From VAXT01 sp035318925 (lineage in GTDB: Bacteria > Actinomycetota > Thermoleophilia > Gaiellales > Gaiellaceae): a stretch of DNA of 64,000 bases. The notes beneath the pieces are model-generated. The model did no database searches. It saw only the letters and a program-made list of their open reading frames with translations, and was not told where the DNA came from. A program made the translations under genes and the position numbers. The DNA lies in assembly GCA_035318925.1 (NCBI GenBank), contig DATHDS010000023.1:53711-117710 (forward strand), given 5' to 3'. This document shows positions 7,428 through 15,899 of this stretch, one piece after another. The number at the start of each line of letters is the position of its first letter. Position 1 is the stretch's first letter.

Positions 7428-8957
7428 ATGACCAACGAAACAGTTGATACGAACACGAGCTCGACCTCGACGCTGACCGAGGAAAACGTCTGGACGACCG
7501 GGCCGGACGGGGAGCAGATCCCGAACTACGAGGCGACGTTCCCGACGATCAACGAGGGCGAGGTCGTCCACGGCGAGGTCGTCCGCGTGGACAAGGACGA
7601 GGTGCTCGTCGACATCGGTTACAAGTCCGAAGGAGTCATCCCGGTCGCCGAGCTCTCGATCCGCCGGTCCGTCAACCCCGAGGACGAGGTCAAGCTCGGT
7701 GACGAGATCGACGCGCTCGTGCTCACGAAGGAGGATGCGGACGGCCGTTTGATCCTCTCGAAGAAGCGCGCCCGATTCGAGATCGCGTGGAAGTCGATCG
7801 AGGCCGCGGCCGAGAGCGGCGAGCCGGTGATCGGGAAGGTGATCGAGGTCGTCAAGGGCGGTCTCATCCTCGACCTCGGCGTCCGCGGCTTCCTGCCGGC
7901 CTCGCTCGTCGACATCCGCCGCGTCCAGGACCTCGACGAGTTTCTGGGCCAGGAGCTTCGCTGCAAGGTGATCGAGCTCAACCGCTCGCGCAACAACGTC
8001 GTCCTCTCGCGGCGCGCGGTGCTCGAGGACGAGCGCAAGGAGATGCGCACGGCGATCCTCGACCGCCTCTCGCCCGGCGACGTCGTCGAGGGCCAGATCT
8101 CGAACATCGTCGACTTCGGCGCGTTCGTCGACCTCGACGGGATGGATGGCCTGATTCATATCTCCGAGCTGTCGTGGAGTCACGTCAACCATCCGTCCGA
8201 GGTGCTCGAGATCGGCCAGAACGTGAAGGTGAAGGTGCTCGACATCGACCGCGAGCGCCAGCGGATCTCGCTCGGGCTCAAGCAGACCCAGTCCGATCCG
8301 TGGCAGCAGGTGGTCGAGGCCTACAAGGAAGAGGACGTCGTCCAGGGCAAGGTGACGAAGGTCGTCACGTTCGGCGCCTTCGTCGAGATCATGCCCGGCG
8401 TCGAGGGCCTCGTGCACATCTCCGAGCTCGCGCAGCACCACGTCGAGAATCCCCGCGAGATCGTCTCGCAGGGCGACGTCGTCAACGTGAAGATCATCGA
8501 GGTGGACGCCGACCGCCGCCGGCTCTCGCTCTCGCTCAAGCGCGTGGAGGAGACCGACGAGGTGCAACCGCGGGCCGACGGTGAGCCGCTCGAGACTCCC
8601 CAGCCGCCTCGCCTCGATCTCTCGGAGGACGTCTTCCCGGAGGGTGGGGAGGGCGTGGAGGAGAGAACCGGTGACGAGGCGACTGACGAGGCACTCGCCG
8701 AGTCCCCGGTGGCCGAATCGGAGCCGGAGGCTCCGGCCGAGGAGCCTGAGCCCGAGGCGCCGGTCGCTGAGTCGGAGCCCGAGGCACTCGTCGCAGAGCC
8801 TGAGCCCGACTTGCCTGTGGCCGAGCCCGACGTGCCGCCCGAGGTGACCGACGCCAGCATCGAGGCGGACGCGGTTGCGCCGGAGGAGCAGGGCCCCGGC
8901 GATTCCGAGGGCGAGCCCCCGGCCGCTCCCGACGAGGCTGAACAACAAGAGAGCTAA
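7428..8957 (+). CDS. rpsA: 30S ribosomal protein S1
   Basis: A 509-residue protein with four S1 (OB-fold) RNA-binding domains at about 40-105, 122-188, 208-275 and 292-362. They are recognised by repeated motifs such as GEVVRVDKDEVLVDIG, DFGAFVDLDGMDGLIHISEL and TFGAFVEIMPGVEGLVHISEL. Four domains is the usual actinobacterial and Firmicutes number, against six in E. coli. After about residue 385 comes an acidic, low-complexity tail of more than 100 residues built from imperfect PEAPVAESE repeats, unusually long for the family. It helps translation initiation on structured mRNAs. The downstream coaE frame overlaps or abuts its end. Confidence 0.96.
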   Translation: MTNETVDTNTSSTSTLTEENVWTTGPDGEQIPNYEATFPTINEGEVVHGEVVRVDKDEVLVDIGYKSEGVIPVAELSIRRSVNPEDEVKLGDEIDALVLTKEDADGRLILSKKRARFEIAWKSIEAAAESGEPVIGKVIEVVKGGLILDLGVRGFLPASLVDIRRVQDLDEFLGQELRCKVIELNRSRNNVVLSRRAVLEDERKEMRTAILDRLSPGDVVEGQISNIVDFGAFVDLDGMDGLIHISELSWSHVNHPSEVLEIGQNVKVKVLDIDRERQRISLGLKQTQSDPWQQVVEAYKEEDVVQGKVTKVVTFGAFVEIMPGVEGLVHISELAQHHVENPREIVSQGDVVNVKIIEVDADRRRLSLSLKRVEETDEVQPRADGEPLETPQPPRLDLSEDVFPEGGEGVEERTGDEATDEALAESPVAESEPEAPAEEPEPEAPVAESEPEALVAEPEPDLPVAEPDVPPEVTDASIEADAVAPEEQGPGDSEGEPPAAPDEAEQQES

Positions 8958-9513
8958 GCCGCTCGCGATCGCCGTCACCGGCGGCGTCGGGGCGGGAAAG
9001 AGCGAGGCGCTGGCCGCATTCGCCCGGCATGGTGCTGCAACGATCTCGAGCGACGAGGTCGTGCACGACCTCTACGGCGACGATGAGGTCAAAGCTGCGC
9101 TCCTGGATCGCTTCGGGACGACCGACAGGGAAGCAGTCAGCAGGCAGGTCGTCGCCGATCGAGAGGCGCTGCTCTGGCTCGAGGCGCTTCTGCATCCGCG
9201 CGTCCTGGCGCGCACCGAGGCCTGGCGCGAGGAGCTCACTCGCTCGCCGAATCCGCCGGCACTTGCCGTCAACGAGGTGCCGCTCCTCTACGAGGCCGGC
9301 GCAGAGAGCCGTTTCGACGCGGTCGTGGTGATCGCCGCGCCCCGGGAGCTTCGCGTGCTGCGCGCCGGCGAGCGCGTCGACGAGCGTGAAAAGCGCCTGC
9401 TTCCCGACGAGGCCAAGATCGAGCGGGCCGACTTCGCCTACGTCAACGACGGTTCGATCGAGGAGCTCGATGACTTCGTCGCCGGCGTCGTGCGCGCGCT
9501 GACGGAGCCATGA
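8875..9513 (+). CDS. coaE: dephospho-CoA kinase
   Basis: Phosphorylates dephospho-CoA at the ribose 3' position, the last step of CoA synthesis. The P-loop VTGGVGAGKS and the following SSDEVVHDLY motif (the AD.. region of CoaE) are clear, as is VNEVPLLYEAG. The region after APRELR is shorter than in most CoaE proteins: the usual R.gls.eea.. segment is compressed to REKRLLPDEAKIERAD. The start is uncertain. TTG at 8875 gives 212 residues and overlaps rpsA by 83 nt, but family alignments normally begin a few residues before the P-loop, and a CTG codon near 8938 is a possible true start. The 3' end overlaps the transglycosylase gene by 4 nt. Confidence 0.88.
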   Translation: MRRRSRAPAIPRASPRPLPTRLNNKRAKPLAIAVTGGVGAGKSEALAAFARHGAATISSDEVVHDLYGDDEVKAALLDRFGTTDREAVSRQVVADREALLWLEALLHPRVLARTEAWREELTRSPNPPALAVNEVPLLYEAGAESRFDAVVVIAAPRELRVLRAGERVDEREKRLLPDEAKIERADFAYVNDGSIEELDDFVAGVVRALTEP

Positions 9514-10043
9514 AGCGACTGGCTGCCGGCACGCTCGTGATCGCCGCGCTCGCGGGGAGCTTCCTGTACCTGCGCTCGGCCGAGCCGGCCTGGTTCCAGC
9601 GGATTCGCTATCCGCTGCGTTACGAGCAGATCGTGCGTGGCCATGCCCGCAACTACCGGCTCGACCCCGCCCTCCTCGCCGCGGTCATCTACCAGGAGAG
9701 CAAGTTCCGGGCCGACGCGAAATCGAGCTCGGGCGCGATCGGCCTCATGCAGCTCCGACCCGACACCGCGGAGGGCATCGCGATCCGCACCGGCGGCAGC
9801 CGCTTTCAGATCTCGGACCTCTACAACCCTGAGATCAACGTCCGCTACGGCTCGTGGTACCTCCGGCACCTGCTCGACAAGTACGGCGACGAGGAGACCG
9901 CGCTCGCCGCCTACAACGCCGGACAGAGGAACGTCGACACGTGGCGGTCCGAGGGGAAGGGGATCCAGTTCTCGGAGACGCGGGCATACGTCGACCGCGT
10001 CGAGCACCTCAAGGACGTGTACCGCCACGCCTACGGGCTCTAG
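9510..10043 (+). CDS. lytic murein transglycosylase (SLT family, family 1)
   Basis: A 177-residue exported protein with an N-terminal signal anchor (residues 5-22) and one SLT domain. The catalytic Glu is E63 in VIYQESKF, followed by SGAIGLMQLRPDTA, LYNPEINVRYGSWYL and ALAAYNAG, all hallmark SLT motifs. It cleaves the MurNAc-GlcNAc bond of peptidoglycan to form 1,6-anhydro-MurNAc. The ATG overlaps the coaE TGA (ATGA). It ends tail-to-tail with the cyclase gene, sharing 4 bp. Confidence 0.93.
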   Translation: MKRLAAGTLVIAALAGSFLYLRSAEPAWFQRIRYPLRYEQIVRGHARNYRLDPALLAAVIYQESKFRADAKSSSGAIGLMQLRPDTAEGIAIRTGGSRFQISDLYNPEINVRYGSWYLRHLLDKYGDEETALAAYNAGQRNVDTWRSEGKGIQFSETRAYVDRVEHLKDVYRHAYGL

Positions 10044-13000
10044 GCCTCGAGTTCAGCGACCCGCGCCTCCGCGAGTCGCACGCCTCCATCGGCGCCCTTT
10101 GCAGCGTAGAGTCGGGCCGCTTCCCGGGCGGCGGCACTAGCCTCGGCGCGACGGCCGGCCAGAGCCAGCACCTCGGCCAGGTCGAGCATCACCTCCGCCT
10201 GGCCAACGAGCCCATCGGTCGGCGCAAGGAGCTCGGCGGCGGCTCGCACGAGCCTTTCCGCCTCGGCCCTCTCGCCTCTCCGGGCGAGAACCTTGCCCCG
10301 AGCGGTGAGCGACAAACGCTGCGTCTCGATGTCGTCCGCTCCGCCTGCCTCGTCGGCCTCGCGCGCAAGCTCGTCGGCCTCGTCGTACTTGCCCTGAGCG
10401 TAGGAGACGTGGGCCAGATAGCCAAGGAGCGTGGAGTAGTAGCCCTTCTCACCGGCACTGCGAAGGACCTCGATAGCCGGTCGCAACATGGCCTCCGCCG
10501 CGTCATAGTCCTGAGCTAGCTGCTCGAGCCCTGCGCTCATCATCGCGTTCCCGGCGGCTTTCGCGAGCTCCATCCCGAGCTCGTCTTGCATCGCTCCGGC
10601 ACGGGCGAGAAGTTCCCGCCCGTGCTCGAAGTCCCCTCGCAGCCCGTACAGCACGCCGAGCACCTGTGTGGCAATCGACGCGACCCGGGGCTCCGCGTCG
10701 GCCTCGGCAAGCGTTTGTTCGCAGAGCCTGATCCCGGCGTTCACGGGCGCCGGGCCGAACCAGTGCAGGCGGAGGAGCCAGACGAGCCCTTCAAGCTCGC
10801 CTCTCCGGTCGCCTGCGCGACGTGCGTGTTCGATCGATCGTCTCAGCGCCTGCTCCATATCGGCGCCTCGCAGATCCAGAAGGTAACCGTGCGCGACCAT
10901 GCGCCAGGCGACTGCCAGGGTTTGCTCGTCTCCCAGGCTCTCCAGCTCGGGAATCGTCGTCTCCGTGAGCTCCCGGAACGCGTCGATGGCCTTCGGGTCG
11001 ACCAGTATTCGCACGGACGCTCCCTCGAGCTTGGCGCGTAGCTCGAGCCCGCGATTTCCCAGTACCTGCGCGGCTTCCGCGGCTTCTGCAAAGCGTCGTT
11101 CGGCATCGTCGAGCTTTCCCTGCTCGATGAGAGCGGCTCCGAGGTCGACGAGCAGTCCCGGCAGGCGAGGATCTCCCGGCGGCAGCAGGGCCTGCGCCCG
11201 TCTGAGCAGGATCGTCGTCGCCGGGCCGTCGCCACGGACGAGCGCCCTTCGCCCAGCTGATTCGAGATGTCCTGCGGCGCGTTTCCCGAGCTCACGCACT
11301 GCGTCATCCACGGGCGCCAGCTCAGCTCGGTAGCCGTAGGCCTGCTCGAGGTGGTAGCCGAGGATCTCCTGGTATTCGACGCGCCGGCTCTTTGTGGCCC
11401 GCTCGAGCCAGGCCGCAAATCTCTCGTGCAGCTCGGCGCGCAGCTCTTTCGGCATGCCGTCGTAAGCAGCGTCGCGGATCAGCAGGTGCCGGAATCTGAA
11501 CGCGTCCTCCCCGGGGAGCTCGGCCGTGTCCGGACGGACAAGCTCCTTTCGAACAAGGGTCTGGAGATGACCGCCGACATCCCCGCGCGCCTCAGTTGGC
11601 GAGAGCTCGACGACTCCGCCGCGGTGGAAGACCTTGCCCTCGACCGAGGCCCGCTCGATGACCGATCGCTCGTTCGCACCCAAACGCTCGAGTCGTGCGG
11701 CCAGGAGCGCCTGAATCGTCGGCGGAACGGCGACCGACTCGAAGTCGCCGGAGGGCACCCAGTCGCCGTTCGAACGCTCGAGGAGCCCGTCGTCGATGAG
11801 CATCGCGAGCATCTCCTCGACGAAGAGCGGGTTGCCCTCGGCAGCGTCCGTGATCCGGGCCCGAACATCATCGGCGAGGCCGGCGCGGCCGAGGAGGTTG
11901 TGCACGAGCTCAGCCGAATTCTCGTCGCTCAATGGCTCCAGCAAGACGGAGGTCGCGTTGAACTTTCCGCCGCCCCAGCCGGGCCGGTCGTCGAGGAACT
12001 CGGGACGAGCGAGGCAGATGAGCAGGATGGGTGCGTCGCGTGACCAATCGGCGACGTGCTCGACGAGATCGAGGAAGGTCGGCTGGCCCCACTGGAGGTC
12101 GTCGAAGACAAGGACGAGGGGTTGCTCGTGTGCCTGCGCCTCGAGCAGCTTGCGTACGGCCCAGAACGTCTCCTCGGTCGCGCCTGCACTCTCGGCGAGG
12201 CCGACGGCGGCTCCGACGCGGCTTGCGATCAACCCCGCGTTTTGGTCGCCGGCCAGGCGGGTTTCGATCGCCGAAACGAGCTCCTCGCCGTAGAGCTTTC
12301 TCAGGACCTCGAGCAGCGGCCAGAACGTGATTCCTTCGCCGTAGGGCAGGCAGCGTCCACCCACCACCGTTGCTCTCTCGCCGACCCCTTTCAGGAACTC
12401 TGCGAGGAGGCGCGACTTGCCTACGCCGGCCGCTCCGAGAACGGTGAACAGGTGGCACCCGCGCTCGCCGGCCGCACGCTCGTACGCCCGCTCCAGCAAC
12501 GCCTGCTCCCGCTCGCGCCCGACCATCGGCGAGTCGAGACGGCGTGCGCGACCCTCTGCACCCGGTTCGATCGAGAGCAGCCGGTGTGCTCTGACCGGCT
12601 CGCCCTTGCCCTTGAGCTCGAGCGGCTCGACGGGTGCGACCTCCACTGCGTCGCGCACGAGCCTGTGCGTCGTCTCGCCGAGCAGGATCTCGTTCGCAGG
12701 CGCGGCCTCCTCGAGGCGCTTGGCGACGTTGACCGCGTCGCCCGTCGCGAAGCGCTGGCCGCCGCTGCTTGCGTCTCCGGCCACGACCTCCCCAGTGTTC
12801 ACGCCCGTCCGCACCGCGATCGTGACTCCGAAGTCGCGCTCGAGCTCCTCGTTGAGGCCGGCCAGGCGCACGCGCATCTCGGCCGCGGCTCGGACCGCAC
12901 GGACGGCGTCGTCCTCGTGCAGGACCGGGATGCCGAAGACGGCCATCACCGCGTCGCCGATGAACTTCTCGACGGTACCGCCGTGCCGCTCGACGACCGC

Positions 13001-13216
13001 CTGCATCTCGTCGAAGTAGCGGCTCATCACCCGCCGCAGCGATTCCGGGTCGAGTCGTTCGCCAAGCGCCGTCGAGCCGGTGACGTCCGAGAAGACGACG
13101 GTCACGGTCTTGCGCACTTCGCGGGGGGCCGGCGCCTCGGCCAAGGCCGCGCCGCAAGACCCGCAGAACTTGAATCCCTCGGGGTTCTCCTGGCCGCACT
13201 GCGGGCAGGTCGGCAT
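10040..13216 (-). CDS. class III adenylate cyclase fused to an AAA ATPase and TPR repeats
   Basis: A 1058-residue cytoplasmic regulator. Domains: a zinc ribbon with two CxxC pairs (residues 4-21); a class III nucleotide cyclase domain (about 35-215) with metal ligands D44 and D88, a purine-binding pair compatible with ATP (K84, D160) and N163/R167, so it looks catalytically competent; an AAA-type ATPase (Walker A GAAGVGKS at 261-268, Walker B LVLVFDDLQW); and a C-terminal half of TPR-like helices. The layout is common in actinobacteria and resembles LuxR/MalT-type signalling ATPases without the HTH. The minus-strand -10 box TAGACT is 6 nt from the ATG, so the mRNA is probably leaderless. The ligand is unknown. 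A phosphodiesterase-like enzyme lies at 29784-30623. Confidence 0.93.
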   Translation of the reverse strand: MPTCPQCGQENPEGFKFCGSCGAALAEAPAPREVRKTVTVVFSDVTGSTALGERLDPESLRRVMSRYFDEMQAVVERHGGTVEKFIGDAVMAVFGIPVLHEDDAVRAVRAAAEMRVRLAGLNEELERDFGVTIAVRTGVNTGEVVAGDASSGGQRFATGDAVNVAKRLEEAAPANEILLGETTHRLVRDAVEVAPVEPLELKGKGEPVRAHRLLSIEPGAEGRARRLDSPMVGREREQALLERAYERAAGERGCHLFTVLGAAGVGKSRLLAEFLKGVGERATVVGGRCLPYGEGITFWPLLEVLRKLYGEELVSAIETRLAGDQNAGLIASRVGAAVGLAESAGATEETFWAVRKLLEAQAHEQPLVLVFDDLQWGQPTFLDLVEHVADWSRDAPILLICLARPEFLDDRPGWGGGKFNATSVLLEPLSDENSAELVHNLLGRAGLADDVRARITDAAEGNPLFVEEMLAMLIDDGLLERSNGDWVPSGDFESVAVPPTIQALLAARLERLGANERSVIERASVEGKVFHRGGVVELSPTEARGDVGGHLQTLVRKELVRPDTAELPGEDAFRFRHLLIRDAAYDGMPKELRAELHERFAAWLERATKSRRVEYQEILGYHLEQAYGYRAELAPVDDAVRELGKRAAGHLESAGRRALVRGDGPATTILLRRAQALLPPGDPRLPGLLVDLGAALIEQGKLDDAERRFAEAAEAAQVLGNRGLELRAKLEGASVRILVDPKAIDAFRELTETTIPELESLGDEQTLAVAWRMVAHGYLLDLRGADMEQALRRSIEHARRAGDRRGELEGLVWLLRLHWFGPAPVNAGIRLCEQTLAEADAEPRVASIATQVLGVLYGLRGDFEHGRELLARAGAMQDELGMELAKAAGNAMMSAGLEQLAQDYDAAEAMLRPAIEVLRSAGEKGYYSTLLGYLAHVSYAQGKYDEADELAREADEAGGADDIETQRLSLTARGKVLARRGERAEAERLVRAAAELLAPTDGLVGQAEVMLDLAEVLALAGRRAEASAAAREAARLYAAKGADGGVRLAEARVAELEA

Positions 13217-13222
13217 GCGCTG

Positions 13223-13228
13223 AGTCTA
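13223..13228 (-). promoter_or_regulatory. -10 box of the adenylate cyclase gene
   Basis: TAGACT on the minus strand, separated from the ATG at 13216 by 6 nt. The transcript should start at or next to the start codon. Confidence 0.5.
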
Positions 13229-13241
13229 AGTCGGCGTCCTA

Positions 13242-13288
13242 GATGTCACAAAGACACTTGACAGACAGCGAAGTGATGTCATAATGAC
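13242..13288 (+). promoter_or_regulatory. promoter and direct-repeat operator of the RHH operon
   Basis: A strong promoter: TTGACA (13258-13263), 16 bp, CATAAT (13280-13285), with the predicted start site at the ATG 13292, so leaderless. Two 14-bp direct repeats, GATGTCACAAAGAC (13242-13255) and GATGTCATAATGAC (13275-13288), are 33 bp apart (three helical turns). One abuts the -35 box and the other covers the -10 box. The second contains the palindrome GTCATAATGAC. This is the arrangement expected for autorepression by the ribbon-helix-helix protein encoded next. Confidence 0.65.
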
Positions 13289-13291
13289 GCT

Positions 13292-13741
13292 ATGGAGATG
13301 GCACGGTTCGTCCAAACGCTCGAGTCCGATGTGGCCGCGATCGCGGCGGTCGGCGACGAGCAGACCGCTGCGGCAGCCGAGCGGGTGCTGCAGGCGATTC
13401 GCGGCTCGGTCGGGCTGCGGCTGCTCGATGCGCTCGGGGAGGCGGCAATGGAGCTCAGCGCTCAACTGCCGTCCGGGCATGTCGAGGTGCGGCTCGCGGG
13501 CCAGGATCCGGCGTTCGTCTATGTCGGCGAGGAGGAAGCCCCACCGGAGCCGACGGCCGACGACGGGCTCACCGCCCGCATCACGCTCCGCCTGCCCGAG
13601 GCCCTCAAGGCCGCGGTCGAGGCGGCCGCCGCCCGCGAGGGTGTCTCCGTGAACAGCTGGCTCGTGCGAGCGCTCTCGAAGAGCGTCACCGGGCCTGCTC
13701 AGCGATCCGGCAAGCGGCTCCGGGGCTTTGCCCAGAGCTGA
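13292..13741 (+). CDS. ribbon-helix-helix (CopG/HicB-type) DNA-binding protein
   Basis: A 149-residue protein. The C-terminal part (about 100-140) is a ribbon-helix-helix fold: strand ARITLRLPEALKAAVE, helix AAAREGVSVNSW, and LVRALS, as in HicB antitoxins and Arc/CopG repressors. The N-terminal ~95 residues are helical then beta, with no family I can name. It begins a tight plus-strand operon with a 30-residue protein, a DUF4097 protein and an MFS transporter. The two repeats in its promoter suggest that it represses its own operon. No toxin gene is adjacent, so it is more likely a transcription factor than an antitoxin. Confidence 0.82.
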   Translation: MEMARFVQTLESDVAAIAAVGDEQTAAAAERVLQAIRGSVGLRLLDALGEAAMELSAQLPSGHVEVRLAGQDPAFVYVGEEEAPPEPTADDGLTARITLRLPEALKAAVEAAAAREGVSVNSWLVRALSKSVTGPAQRSGKRLRGFAQS

Positions 13742-13761
13742 TGAGTAGGAGGGAGAGCAAG

Positions 13762-13854
13762 ATGACGAAGTTCTATCCAAGCCCGTTCGGCCACATCGAG
13801 GTCCGCGTCGACAGGCGTCCGCCGCGGCCGCCGCGCCCGAGGAGAGGCCGATGA
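13762..13854 (+). CDS. 30-residue basic, proline/arginine-rich miniprotein
   Basis: A very short reading frame beginning MTKFYPSPFGHIEVR and ending in a Pro/Arg-rich tail of PPRPPRP type. It has the best Shine-Dalgarno in this operon (AGGAGGGAG, about 8 nt before the ATG) and its TGA overlaps the ATG of the next gene (ATGA). The ribosome-binding site and coupling are the evidence that it is translated. It may act as a leader for DUF4097 translation or as a small partner of that protein. The coordinate of the ATG is good to about 2 nt. Confidence 0.6.
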   Translation: MTKFYPSPFGHIEVRVDRRPPRPPRPRRGR

Positions 13855-14642
13855 GGCGCGAGACGTTCGAGACGCCTGGAAAGCTTCGGCTCAGTGTCCG
13901 CGTCCCGTCGGGACGAATCGACCTCGATGCGGTCGAGGGCACGGAGACCGTCGTCGAGCTCGAAGCGAATCCCGAGCTCGAGCAGGAGGCTCGCATCGAG
14001 CTGCGGCCGCGCGGCGAGGGCCACGAGGTGGTCGTGGTCGTCGAAGAGCGCTCGGGGTTCCTGCGGCGAAACCAAAACGACGTGCGGGTGCGGGTGACGC
14101 TTCCGCTCGAGGCGGACATCGAGATCTCGACGGCGTCCGCCGACGTCGAGGGCCGCGGTCAGTTCGGCGCACTCGAGATCCAGTCGGCGTCGGGCGACAT
14201 CGGGTTCGACCAGGTTGGCAAAGATGCGGACGTCAACTCGGCCAGCGGCGACATCAAGCTCGCGCGGGTCGAGGGCGCGATCGCGGTCAACACGGCCTCG
14301 GGCGACCTCGATGTCGGCTACCTCGGCGCAGACGGCAAGGTTCGCGCCGCCTCGGGCGACATCTCGATCGACGAGGCTGCGGCCTCGTTGAAGATCCAGA
14401 CGGCCTCCGGCGACATGCAGATCGGGAGCGTCCGCGAGGGCGACGTCACGCTCCAGTCCGCGTCCGGAGATATCGCCGTGGGCGTCAAGAAGGGCTCGAA
14501 GGTGTGGATCGACGCGCGCTCGATGAGCGGTGAGACGAGCTCCGACCTCGAGGTGAGCGACACCCCGTCGGACGGCAACGGCCCCCTCGTCGAGATCCGC
14601 GCAACGGCTCTCAGCGGCGACGTCACCGTCAAGCGGGCGTAG
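13851..14642 (+). CDS. DUF4097-family beta-helical repeat protein
   Basis: A 263-residue protein made of short beta repeats. SASGDI or a near variant recurs about every 17-20 residues from about 95 to 215, which predicts a right-handed beta-solenoid, as in the DUF4097/DUF4098 (LiaG-like) family. No signal peptide or membrane segment is seen, so this copy appears cytoplasmic or membrane-associated through a partner. It is coupled upstream to the 30-residue protein and downstream to the MFS gene, whose GTG overlaps its TAG. LiaG-like proteins often accompany envelope-stress regulators; the role here is an inference only. Confidence 0.82.
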   Translation: MRRETFETPGKLRLSVRVPSGRIDLDAVEGTETVVELEANPELEQEARIELRPRGEGHEVVVVVEERSGFLRRNQNDVRVRVTLPLEADIEISTASADVEGRGQFGALEIQSASGDIGFDQVGKDADVNSASGDIKLARVEGAIAVNTASGDLDVGYLGADGKVRAASGDISIDEAAASLKIQTASGDMQIGSVREGDVTLQSASGDIAVGVKKGSKVWIDARSMSGETSSDLEVSDTPSDGNGPLVEIRATALSGDVTVKRA

Positions 14643-15880
14643 TGAAGCTTCCGAGTCTCCTCAGCAGTGGCCCCCTGCGCGCTCTCCTGGCCGCGGAGGT
14701 GATCTCGACGAGCGGCTCGCAGATGACGTGGCTCGCGCTGCCCTGGTTCGTGCTCACGACCTCCGGCTCGGCCACCCGCATGAGCTTCGTCGTCGCGGCC
14801 GAGGTGATCGGCATGGGCCTGATGACCCTGCCGGGTTCTCGGCTCCTGTCGCATTTCGGCGCGCGGCGGACGATGCTCGTCTGCGACGGCTTCCGGGCGC
14901 CGCTGATCGTTCTTATTCCGGGCCTGTACTGGGTGGGAGCCCTGTCGTTCCCGCTCCTGATCGCGATCGCGCTTGCGGTCGGCGCGATGACGGCGCCGTA
15001 CTTCGCGGCGCAGAAGGTGATCCTGCCGGAGCTGATCGGCGAGGACGAGGAGGTGCTGACCCAGGCCAGCGCGCTGACTCAGGCCTCGACGCGCGTGACG
15101 ATGCTGCTTGGCCCCGTGCTCGCGGGCGTGCTCATCGCCGTCATCGGCGCTCCGAGCGTGCTCATCGTCGACGGAGTGACGTACGTCGTAGCCGTTCTGC
15201 TCGTCGCCGGCTTCGTGCCCCGCAGGCCGCCGCTGGAGGTTTCCGAGGAATCGCGGGGAATCGGCACCGCCGTCCGCTTCATTCTCCGCGAGCCGCTCCT
15301 CCGCATCTGGAACCCGGCGCTTGCGATCGGCGACATGGCCTGGACCGCGTTCTTCGTCACGGTGCCGGTGCTCGTCGTCGCCCGCTTCGGGGCGGACGCG
15401 CGCATCGCAGGCTTTCTGCTCGCCTCCTTCGGTGTCGGTGCGCTCGTGGGCAACGCGGTTTCGTTCAAGTTCGCCCGCCGCGTCGAGGCGATGAAGCTGA
15501 TCGCGACGTTCATCATCGGGCAAGCGCTGCCGCTCTGGTTGCTGACGCTTCCGGTGCCCGCGGTCGCGCTCTGCGCTGCCCTCGCGTTCTCGGGGATCGC
15601 GAACGGAATCGTCAACCCGCCGATCCACGCAACGATGACGCTGCGCATTCCGCCGGCGCTGCGGGCAACCGTGATGCCGGCGATGATGCTCACGTGGACG
15701 ATCCTGCAGCCGCTCGGCCTCTTCACGGCGGGCCCCGTCCTCGACGCGTTCGGCGCCAAGCCCGTCCTGATCGCGTTCGCGACGATCCAGACGCTGATGA
15801 TGGCCGCCGTCGCGCTCGCGTGCCTTCGCGTGCGTCCGCGTGCGGCTAGCTCTGCTGCTCTTCCAGCTGGTTCGTCCTAA
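14642..15880 (+). CDS. MFS transporter
   Basis: A 412-residue integral membrane protein with about 10-12 hydrophobic segments and the MFS cytoplasmic loop 2-3 signature in the form GSRLLSHFGARRTM. It resembles the MFS_3/enterobactin-exporter (EntS) group of drug or metabolite exporters. The GTG start overlaps the DUF4097 stop by one base. It is the last gene of the RHH operon, which suggests the operon responds to an exported or toxic small molecule. Confidence 0.88.
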   Translation: MKLPSLLSSGPLRALLAAEVISTSGSQMTWLALPWFVLTTSGSATRMSFVVAAEVIGMGLMTLPGSRLLSHFGARRTMLVCDGFRAPLIVLIPGLYWVGALSFPLLIAIALAVGAMTAPYFAAQKVILPELIGEDEEVLTQASALTQASTRVTMLLGPVLAGVLIAVIGAPSVLIVDGVTYVVAVLLVAGFVPRRPPLEVSEESRGIGTAVRFILREPLLRIWNPALAIGDMAWTAFFVTVPVLVVARFGADARIAGFLLASFGVGALVGNAVSFKFARRVEAMKLIATFIIGQALPLWLLTLPVPAVALCAALAFSGIANGIVNPPIHATMTLRIPPALRATVMPAMMLTWTILQPLGLFTAGPVLDAFGAKPVLIAFATIQTLMMAAVALACLRVRPRAASSAALPAGSS

Positions 15881-15899
15881 CCCTGTCGACCGGCTTGGT

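Noticed and set aside
13292..13741. HicA/HicB toxin-antitoxin pair.
   Set aside because: The HicB-like fold is present but no adjacent gene resembles a HicA toxin.
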